Below are positions 1 to 5,677 of a stretch of 6,244 bases of DNA, in pieces. The stretch covers positions 1 through 6,244 of the forward strand of contig JAJYJL010000538.1 of NCBI GenBank assembly GCA_021789565.1. Reading direction: 5' to 3'. Both the position numbers and the translations under genes were made by a program. The notes below the pieces were generated by a model that searched no databases, had not been told where the DNA came from, and saw only the letters and a program-made list of their open reading frames with translations. The number at the start of each line of letters is the position of its first letter. Within the stretch, counting starts at the first letter, position 1. This stretch comes from Acidobacteriota bacterium (lineage in GTDB: Bacteria > Acidobacteriota > Terriglobia > UBA7540).

Positions 1-53
1 ACTGCGCCGGGACACAGCCGAACTAACAGAACCCCTACAAACCAATAACCCCG

Positions 54-293
54 CTAGGGAAACCAATACAAGAGACCCCCGAAAGCATTACTGCGGCCCC
101 ATCCCATCCGACGGCTCACCGTCGTCTCTTCATCGACCGCGGGGCAATCACCATTGGACCAATGCACCGTTCCCGGCATAAAGACATCGCCCACCGCGGT
201 AAACGTCAGGGTTTTTTCATGGGGCTGTTTGGCAACTTGTCCGAACGAAAATTCAACTTCGGGATGCAATTGTTCCATGAGTATATTTCCCAT
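54..293 (-). pseudogene. Short frame with CapA-like N-terminus, probable truncated remnant of a second CapA gene
   Basis: This frame encodes 79 residues. The segment KTLTFTAVGDVFMPG (about residues 27-41) resembles the first beta strand and the GD metal motif of CapA-family proteins, the same element that opens the intact neighbour upstream. After it the frame shows no later CapA motif (NxE, NNH, GHHPH) and ends at TAG (56-54). The two other minus-strand frames down to the window edge also show no recognisable continuation, so a single frameshift is not evident. The start could be ATG at 293 or ATG at 278; the second has a GGGA about 9 nt upstream. It may be a decayed tandem copy, a small unrelated protein with a chance GD motif, or no gene. 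Positions 1-53 hold nothing else recognisable. Confidence 0.35.
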
Positions 294-300
294 CCAATTG

Positions 301-320
301 ACTCTGAAACGTGTCAGAGT
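301..320. promoter_or_regulatory. 20-bp palindrome upstream of the CapA-like remnant (possible operator)
   Basis: The sequence actctgaaacgtgtcagagt is an inverted repeat with perfect 7-bp arms (ACTCTGA/TCAGAGT) and a central ACGT. Only one symmetric pair breaks the full 20-bp dyad. It lies in the 71-bp gap after the CapA stop and ends 7 nt before the ATG at 293. Its size and symmetry suit a dimeric regulator's operator. As RNA it could also form a short hairpin over the ribosome site of the short frame. No clear promoter boxes are seen next to it. Confidence 0.4.
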
Positions 321-364
321 TGTATGTGCTATTGGCCATTCTGCTTTTATGGCAGCTCGTCGGC

Positions 365-1402
365 CTACTGTTTGTTGAGTGGCACTGGAACGGCGAAATC
401 GTTTTGGAGCTCGAGCTCGGTCCCCAATGGATATGAGAGCCGTCGCAACCAGTCGAGAGTAGACCTGCCACGCTCTAGATCGAGTATTTCGGGCTGTTTG
501 AGTGCATTTCCCACGGGACGAATGCGCACCTGCCCATGTGCCGCGCGCTCCAGCTGAATCTCGACTAGGATGGCTTCATTGGAGATCGTAGTGTGCTCCA
601 TATCAAAACCGAAGTGGGGCACACTGTAGGCAATCGTCTTTCCGTGATAGACCTCCACCCCTTGCACGGTATGCGGATGGTGCCCGACGACAAGATCGGC
701 GCCTGCGTCAACGGCGGCGTGGCCGAGCCGTCTCTGGTATGACACCAGATGCTGGTAGCCCATACTGACACCCCAGTGCATCAAAACGACGATGACATCA
801 GCTGGCTCTCGGGCATTGCGCACATCGCTTAGCAATCGCTCCTCGTCTTTGGAGTCAGGAGTGGTGATTACATCGAGAGGTGAACCCGGCATTTCGTGCA
901 AGCGCTTGGGAATACGGTAGGTCGTATCCACTCTAACCACTGCGACACCCGGTTGGTCGGCGGTAGCTTCAAACCCAGGAGTGAAAACACAAGTGTACGA
1001 CAGGAAAGCTACCCGTGTTCCTCTCCACTCCACGATTGCCGGGTTATGCGCCTCTTCAATGTTTAACCCAGCTCCGCAATGCTTGACGCCAGCACTATCG
1101 AGCACGGTCAGAGTCTGTTCGAGGCCTTCCACCCCGTAGTTCATAATGTGATTGTTGGCGAGGCTGACCATATCGAAACCGGTGGAAGAGTACAGAGGGA
1201 TCTTGGACGGATGAGAGCGGACGACGCGGCCAGCCTTCCCCGGCCAAGGCACTCCTCGATCGGTGAGAGGCCACTCGCAATTGCAACACGCGATGGCAGA
1301 CTCCCGCAGGTAATGCGCGACCTTTTGCATCATGACCGTTGGGTCCGCATGCTCAACCGCAACGTCTCCGACAACCACGAGACGAGGCATCGCCTTGTCC
1401 AC
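365..1402 (-). CDS. CapA/YwtB family metallophosphatase-fold protein (PGA_cap domain)
   Basis: The product has 345 residues and spans the whole CapA domain. CapA/PgsA proteins have a calcineurin-like fold and were named for capsule poly-gamma-glutamate synthesis, though many homologues lie elsewhere and have no tested function. Metal-site motifs are present in order: VVGDV (10-14, Asp13), NCEWPL (41-46, Asn41 and Glu43), SLANNH (80-85), HWG (209-211) and GHHPHTVQ (240-247). The family stretch CGAGLNIEEAHNPAI is at about 109-123. There is no signal peptide or membrane segment, because the first beta strand starts at about residue 7; a cytoplasmic location is therefore inferred, unlike membrane-anchored PgsA. 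The start is GTG at 1402, with AGAGGA 8 nt and AAGGA closer upstream. ATG at 1390 is a possible alternative that removes four residues. No capsule synthetase (CapB/CapC) gene is in the window, so a role in capsule synthesis is not supported. Confidence 0.88.
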   Translation of the reverse strand: MDKAMPRLVVVGDVAVEHADPTVMMQKVAHYLRESAIACCNCEWPLTDRGVPWPGKAGRVVRSHPSKIPLYSSTGFDMVSLANNHIMNYGVEGLEQTLTVLDSAGVKHCGAGLNIEEAHNPAIVEWRGTRVAFLSYTCVFTPGFEATADQPGVAVVRVDTTYRIPKRLHEMPGSPLDVITTPDSKDEERLLSDVRNAREPADVIVVLMHWGVSMGYQHLVSYQRRLGHAAVDAGADLVVGHHPHTVQGVEVYHGKTIAYSVPHFGFDMEHTTISNEAILVEIQLERAAHGQVRIRPVGNALKQPEILDLERGRSTLDWLRRLSYPLGTELELQNDFAVPVPLNKQ

Positions 1403-1421
1403 GATCCTTATCCTCTCCCAT

Positions 1422-1458
1422 TGCGTCCCTCCCCCGGAGGCACAGGGGGAGAGACGCA
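1422..1458 (-). repeat. GC-rich hairpin between DRE-TIM and CapA genes (terminator-like or REP-like inverted repeat)
   Basis: Two 14-nt arms, 1422-1435 (tgcgtccctccccc) and 1445-1458 (gggggagagacgca), are complementary at 13 of 14 positions around a 9-nt loop. In the minus-strand transcript the one mismatch becomes a U-G pair, so the stem is effectively unbroken. It begins 41 nt after the DRE-TIM stop and ends about 20 nt before the CapA start. No U-tract follows it on the minus strand, so it is not a textbook intrinsic terminator. It could act as a partial attenuator, as an mRNA 3'-end stabiliser, or be one copy of a dispersed palindromic repeat. The structure is directly seen; its role is inferred. 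Confidence 0.6.
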
Positions 1459-1499
1459 GCGCAGCACTTGCTCTTTTTCTCGTCTTGCGAGTCCGACAA

Positions 1500-2735
1500 C
1501 TAGACGCCCATCACCTTTTTCATGATGACTTCAAACTCTGCTTCGCTGACATAAGGGCGCGGTGACCGGTAGACCCGCTCCTCTTTCAGGCATTCATTCA
1601 CGGCGTTGCGGACCTTGATAAAATCGGCCGCGGTGTAGGGGATGCCGAGTTGCTTGAACTTGAGCTCGATGGGGGCGTCGTCCAGGCTGCCCTCCGGACC
1701 AAAGACCACCGTTGATTCGGTACCCACCAAGTGGGGACTGAGTGACTCGTGGAGCATCCAGGACTCTTTCGCCATATCGATGCCTGCCCAGACATACATC
1801 GGACGCAGGAACGCATTCTCGCCTACGATGGCCTTGTGGGGCTGGATGCGCACCTTACCATACTCAACGGCCATGTCAGAATACGCTTTCAGCATATCCA
1901 GCTTGAGACCCGTGTCGATGCCGTACAGAGCTTCCAGACCGACCGCCATCTCCTCTAGGGAGGCATTCCCCGCCTCGTCGCCGTAGCCGTTGATGACACC
2001 GTCCAGCTCGGTGCAGCCGCCTTCCACGCAGGCTAGGCTGTTGGCGACCGCCATGCCAAAGGTATTGTGCATGTGGACCATGATCTTCATCTCTGGCGGA
2101 CACATCGCCTTTATTTTCTCCGCCAGATACTTGAGGACGGCGGGCGAGCCGACGCCAAAGGTATCAAAGATCCCTACTTTATCCACGCCGCAGGCAAGGG
2201 ACTCGGCGTAAACCTTTGTAATCAGGTCCATGCTGGCGCGGGTGATATCCGACATGCCCATGCAGATCTCTTTGCCGCAACTGTGGATGTATTCCACCAT
2301 ACCCGGGAAGGCCTTGAGTTGTTCCAACAGGGTCTTTTCGTTCAGGTACATCAAGATAATGCGGAAGTTGGTGCTGCCAGCTTCGAGGCAGATATCCACA
2401 TCCCGCTTATAGTCCTTGGTGTTATTGGCAAAGAAGCGGCCGGTCGCACGAACTTTGATGCCAGACGCCTTGACGGCCTTGGCGAATTCGTACTGATGTT
2501 GATGCATCGATGGGCCGCCGGTATCGATTTCTTCGATGCCCATTTCCACAGCGTGGCGCAACATTTTGATCTTGTCTTCCACGCTGACTCGGTACCCCAC
2601 ATTGTCATCGCCCTCGCGGAACGTGACATCGCGGATGGCGACCTTCTTGGGCAGGTTCGGCATGGTCGCGCGGACCTTGTCCGAGTAACAAAAGTGAGAA
2701 ACCGACCACATGCCCTCAATGTCCCAGGGTTTCAC
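1500..2735 (-). CDS. DRE-TIM metallolyase (isopropylmalate/homocitrate synthase and HMG-CoA lyase superfamily)
   Basis: This 411-residue TIM-barrel enzyme belongs to the superfamily that forms or breaks C-C bonds next to a carboxylate, using a divalent metal. Residues 36-42 (DVTFREG) match the DxTxRE motif, with Arg40 as the catalytic Arg and Glu41 as the likely metal ligand, as in homocitrate synthase. HMHN (221-224) supplies the two metal-binding His. Residues 250-260 (GYGDEAGNASL) match signature 2 of the isopropylmalate synthases, and PHKAIVGENAF (299-309) matches their post-barrel region. There is no LeuA-type regulatory domain. The His of the usual SGIH motif is absent, the aligned segment reading WAGID (Asp320). 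The GTG start is chosen for a perfect GGAGG 7 nt upstream; it adds about 30 residues before the barrel. Substrate and direction (aldol cleavage or acyl-CoA condensation) are unknown. It lies 92 nt after the lyase and reads in the same direction. Confidence 0.88.
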   Translation of the reverse strand: MKPWDIEGMWSVSHFCYSDKVRATMPNLPKKVAIRDVTFREGDDNVGYRVSVEDKIKMLRHAVEMGIEEIDTGGPSMHQHQYEFAKAVKASGIKVRATGRFFANNTKDYKRDVDICLEAGSTNFRIILMYLNEKTLLEQLKAFPGMVEYIHSCGKEICMGMSDITRASMDLITKVYAESLACGVDKVGIFDTFGVGSPAVLKYLAEKIKAMCPPEMKIMVHMHNTFGMAVANSLACVEGGCTELDGVINGYGDEAGNASLEEMAVGLEALYGIDTGLKLDMLKAYSDMAVEYGKVRIQPHKAIVGENAFLRPMYVWAGIDMAKESWMLHESLSPHLVGTESTVVFGPEGSLDDAPIELKFKQLGIPYTAADFIKVRNAVNECLKEERVYRSPRPYVSEAEFEVIMKKVMGV

Positions 2736-2750
2736 GATACAGCCTCCTCA
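2736..2750 (-). promoter_or_regulatory. Ribosome binding site deciding the GTG start of the DRE-TIM enzyme
   Basis: The minus strand reads TGAGGAGGCTGTATC followed by GTG at 2735. GAGGAGG is a near-perfect anti-SD match with 7 nt spacing. The internal ATG at 2663, closer to the barrel, has only a weak AAGG about 11 nt upstream, so the GTG is preferred. Confidence 0.75.
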
Positions 2751-2827
2751 ACGGAATTTGTTATCCAATCTGGCCTTGGCCGGGCTTGTCTCTTTGACAG
2801 AAAGGCCATACCTTACTCCAGCGCCCG

Positions 2828-4300
2828 TCAATCGGCGTTTAGCCACGCTCTCGCCTCCCGAACGAGACTGGCAATGGCCGCCTCCGTTGCGCTGAGCGAT
2901 GGTACTGCCCGTTGCGCCATCTCGACGTCCTTGGCGAGTTCCTCATAGCGCTGCCTGATCAATGGCAGATCAACCACGGTGGGCGGGATACGCTCTGCCC
3001 TGACGACGGCGTCTAGCTCCGCCGCGTCAACTTGGATATCCAGGCCCGTCTCTTCCTTGACGAACGCGCTAATGTTGGGTGGGGGCTGGTTCTCCGATTC
3101 TGCGCGTACCAACAGTCCGAGCGCTCGATGGGCAGCACGATTTGGGACTCCGTGATCGTAGACCAGTATGTCTCGTGCCTCGCCTGCTCCGACGTAGCCC
3201 ATCGCGAGCTTCTCGCGTAGCTCCCCGGCATTGAACGAACCCTCCTCGATCACGTCAGCCATGAAACTAGTCCAGGCCGTCACATCCTTGGCGTGCTGAT
3301 ACAGGCTGCCAGCATGAAAGAGCGCATCGGACTCATCAGAGGGCGTTACATTGGCGGCTAGTTGGCCCGCCAGCCTCCCGGCGCCTAGCGCCGCGCCCCC
3401 AATGACCGCTTCCAAACCGAACGGGTTCTTCTTCTGAGGTAGATTGCTGCTTCCCGAGGCGTGCTGATCCGCGATCTCGAAGAACCTGAACTCGGGCGTC
3501 ATCCACAGTCGCAGGTCCTCCGCCAGGCGCGCTAGGTCAACGCTGATGAGCACCAGGAAGAAGAACGGCTCAGAAAACTGGTCCTCGCACCAGATTCCCT
3601 CGCGCCGTGCCTGGCCTCGTCGTCTAAAGCCAAGCCGGCGGCAGACTCGGTCGTTAAGCTCCTTGATGTTCGGGCGGCTCGTCTCGCTCGCCGGCCCAAA
3701 ATCCAGCCGCTCGCCAGCCTGCTCGAGACGCTCCACGTGTCTGAGAAACGTACTGACCCAGGAGAGCAAATACTCGCCGAGCGTAGTGATGCTGGCGTGC
3801 TGCAGATGATGGAATGAAGGAGCAAGCCATTCAAGGCCAGGCTCTGCTTTCCCGATCAGCGTGTTGGCGAGGGTGATCAGGGCCAGACGCTCTTCGTGCA
3901 GCGTCTGGCGGAAAAAGAGCCTGGGGATGTAGGCTCTTATGCTCTCGCCTCGACTACGGCCGAGATGCAGCCAACCGCCCACCGCCGGCCCAAGTTGTTC
4001 TATAACCCAGGCTTCGCGCTGCACCACGATGTCGGTCGCCGCATCTCGATAGTCAAGTGTTTCGGCCTTATCAAGCAGATCGAGCAGTAGCACAATCAGC
4101 GACCGGACCACTGGCCTCGGCGTCAGCCCCAATTCGCCGGCCGATAGGACATAGGCCAGGTCGCTCGCCAGCATATATCGAGCCACGAACGGATTGGCGC
4201 GTCCCTCCACCCGACCGACGGCCCGCTCGTAGGAAGCTGATTTAGCCGCTCCGAGCCGCCCCCCTACCCCTTCAGCGTATTGCGATCCGCTTGCTTTCAA
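2828..4300 (-). CDS. Argininosuccinate-lyase-like C-N lyase (fumarase/aspartase superfamily)
   Basis: This 490-residue enzyme belongs to the superfamily that eliminates fumarate from N-substituted aspartates. In order it shows the N-terminal GVGGRL (11-16, matching the usual WGGRF), HLGRSRGES (112-120), PSFHHLQHASITTLG (161-175, with His165 at the catalytic HLQ position) and the signature GSSNLPQKKNP (283-293, with Ser284/285 in the catalytic-serine loop). The start is TTG at 4300: GGAGG lies 7 nt upstream, the TTG overlaps the preceding stop as TTGA, and homology begins here. A longer open frame to 4531 is rejected because it runs inside the PrpD gene and is not lyase-like. Unlike biosynthetic argininosuccinate lyase, the SRN-D substrate loop reads SRGES, and Asp after the KKNP motif is Phe. 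This suggests a different substrate, such as iminodisuccinate, EDDS or another substituted aspartate. A divergent ArgH cannot be excluded, but no other arginine gene is present. Confidence 0.9.
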   Translation of the reverse strand: MKASGSQYAEGVGGRLGAAKSASYERAVGRVEGRANPFVARYMLASDLAYVLSAGELGLTPRPVVRSLIVLLLDLLDKAETLDYRDAATDIVVQREAWVIEQLGPAVGGWLHLGRSRGESIRAYIPRLFFRQTLHEERLALITLANTLIGKAEPGLEWLAPSFHHLQHASITTLGEYLLSWVSTFLRHVERLEQAGERLDFGPASETSRPNIKELNDRVCRRLGFRRRGQARREGIWCEDQFSEPFFFLVLISVDLARLAEDLRLWMTPEFRFFEIADQHASGSSNLPQKKNPFGLEAVIGGAALGAGRLAGQLAANVTPSDESDALFHAGSLYQHAKDVTAWTSFMADVIEEGSFNAGELREKLAMGYVGAGEARDILVYDHGVPNRAAHRALGLLVRAESENQPPPNISAFVKEETGLDIQVDAAELDAVVRAERIPPTVVDLPLIRQRYEELAKDVEMAQRAVPSLSATEAAIASLVREARAWLNAD

Positions 4301-5667
4301 GTGCGTGCCTCCAGATGGTGCATGAGATGACGCAGCGAGGGCGCATCTCGGAGACCTTTTATCATCTGAATGATAGCCGCTCGCCGTGGCTTGTCGAGCA
4401 TCTTTTCTGTATAACTGGCGAACTTCTTCTCGACGTCGGCCGCGCTCATCCTGTTGCGCGGGTGGCCCGGCGGGTATGGCGCCTCTACTTGCCACGTCTT
4501 GCCATCGCGCGTCGACACGCGCAACACGCATGGAAAGCTGCCGGGCGTGTAGATGTTCAAGCTTGCATCGGTGCGTATTGAGATGCGGTTCATCAGTTCA
4601 TTGACCGACGAATCGAGCCAGCGGTGGTTTTCGAATTGGCGAGGCGTCATCTCCCCATCCAGCAGCGAGACGGCCAGTAAGTAGTAGAAGCTGTGATCCG
4701 CCGCCTCCCGGGTGGTCGGATGGCGCCGCTCTTCATCGCCGACTTGGGCGCGCACCTCAGGAAGGTCGGCCATACGAACTTCTACACTGTCTATCTGGTT
4801 CATCGGGCCCCCGAAGCTAACTCGGGCTTGCAGTGCGGCGGCAACTGCGCTCTGGGCAGTGCCAATACATGGATACGCTTTGATGCTGACGGACATCAAT
4901 CGGTACTGCCCCTCTACTGGCGCAATGAGCTGGCTGAGGTCCGCGCCGGCCAAAACGACATGACCAAACCCGCGAGGTCCCTCCAGTACCCCCAATGGAC
5001 CCGTGAGTCCCTGGGCGGCAAGTGCTGTCGCCACTACTCCCGTGTGTGCGACGAGCGCGTTGGCAAGAGATTTGGCTGTGGAAAGCTGCCCCCTCCGGAC
5101 AGCCTCCAAGGTGTTGCCGTGAGCAACACTGAAAGCCAGGGCGTGCGATAGCTGGTCGGTGGTCAATCCCATGAGACGCCCGGCAACCGCGGGCGCGACC
5201 AGGCTTGACGCGGTCACGTGATCCCAGGGACTCGATTCAGGTGCGAGGTCTTGCAAGCGACAATAAAGTTCATACCCCATGATGATTGCCGTCAACGCGT
5301 CGCGACCTGATGAGGCTTGTTGCTCGCCCACTGCCAAACCCACCGCGATGTTATCGCTTGGATGTCCGCCCGACCCTGGTCCCCAATATAGATCGTTGAG
5401 ATCAAGCGTCCGGATGAGCGCGCCGTTCGCGAGCACGGCATTTGCTGCCGAGGTGTGCGTGCTCGTTCCGATGATCGTACATTCCGGGATACCCCCCAGT
5501 TGCTCCACAGCGCGGATGGTAGCCTGGGAAGTGCTCTCAGGCACTGCCGCCAGGGCGCAGCCAACAGAGTCCAAAATGAGCAAGCTTGCCTGAGATTCGA
5601 CGTCGGGCGGAATCTCACCGGCTCGAAACTCGTTTATCCAGTTGCCGAGCTGCTCGACCAGGGTCAT
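4297..5667 (-). CDS. MmgE/PrpD family protein (2-methylcitrate dehydratase / iminodisuccinate epimerase superfamily)
   Basis: The product has 456 residues, the usual family length. Family members include 2-methylcitrate dehydratase, cis-aconitate decarboxylase and iminodisuccinate epimerase, all acting on polycarboxylates. Visible motifs are LLILDSVGCALA (29-40), LDLNDLYWG (88-96), GHPSDN (101-106, the PrpD active-site-region motif), GYELYCRL (131-138), STAKSLAN (196-203), KAYPCIGTAQS (263-273), REAADHS (320-326) and the C-terminal GHPRNRMSAADVEKKF. The frame is open 30 codons further upstream, but that part overlaps the permease gene and has no family similarity. The ATG at 5667 is chosen because the family N-terminus begins there and AGGG, overlapping the permease stop, lies 8 nt before it. 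The stop overlaps the next start by 4 nt. The family is certain. Whether it is a dehydratase or an epimerase is open; the partner C-N lyase favours an epimerase or another polycarboxylate enzyme. Confidence 0.92.
   Translation of the reverse strand: MTLVEQLGNWINEFRAGEIPPDVESQASLLILDSVGCALAAVPESTSQATIRAVEQLGGIPECTIIGTSTHTSAANAVLANGALIRTLDLNDLYWGPGSGGHPSDNIAVGLAVGEQQASSGRDALTAIIMGYELYCRLQDLAPESSPWDHVTASSLVAPAVAGRLMGLTTDQLSHALAFSVAHGNTLEAVRRGQLSTAKSLANALVAHTGVVATALAAQGLTGPLGVLEGPRGFGHVVLAGADLSQLIAPVEGQYRLMSVSIKAYPCIGTAQSAVAAALQARVSFGGPMNQIDSVEVRMADLPEVRAQVGDEERRHPTTREAADHSFYYLLAVSLLDGEMTPRQFENHRWLDSSVNELMNRISIRTDASLNIYTPGSFPCVLRVSTRDGKTWQVEAPYPPGHPRNRMSAADVEKKFASYTEKMLDKPRRAAIIQMIKGLRDAPSLRHLMHHLEART
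4301..4320 (-). promoter_or_regulatory. Ribosome binding site deciding the TTG start of the C-N lyase
   Basis: On the minus strand CTGGAGG is followed by 7 nt (cacgcac) and then TTG at 4300. This lies within the last codons of the PrpD gene. Together with the TTGA stop/start overlap it sets the lyase start about 77 codons downstream of the longest open frame and points to translational coupling. Confidence 0.75.
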
Positions 5668-5677
5668 ACCCGCTGCC

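Noticed and set aside
39..68. Direct repeat aaaccaata at 39-47 and 60-68
   Set aside because: Nine bases twice at 21-bp spacing could be a binding-site pair, but it is short, AT-rich and near the window edge with no gene context.
365..1402. Capsule (poly-gamma-glutamate) synthesis locus
   Set aside because: Only a CapA-fold protein is present, without CapB/CapC partners or a membrane anchor; the family name alone does not support it.
2772..2807. Inverted repeat GGCCTT/AAGGCC in the 92-nt gap between lyase and DRE-TIM genes
   Set aside because: The stem is only 6 bp with a 24-nt loop and weak inner pairing, and no U-tract follows; too weak to call a terminator. No convincing -35/-10 pair was found in the gap either.
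2067..2948. Long plus-strand open frame of 293 codons opposite the DRE-TIM gene
   Set aside because: It is the antisense shadow of a clearly conserved gene, has no recognisable domain, and continues across the intergenic gap into the lyase gene as chance open frame.
4301..4531. Extension of the C-N lyase frame upstream to 4531, adding 77 codons
   Set aside because: It lies wholly inside the PrpD coding region, is arginine-rich with no lyase similarity, and the TTG at 4300 has a strong ribosome site exactly where homology starts.
4297..5667. 2-methylcitrate cycle operon
   Set aside because: The PrpD-family motifs would allow it, but the neighbours are an ABC permease and a C-N lyase rather than prpB, prpC or acnD.
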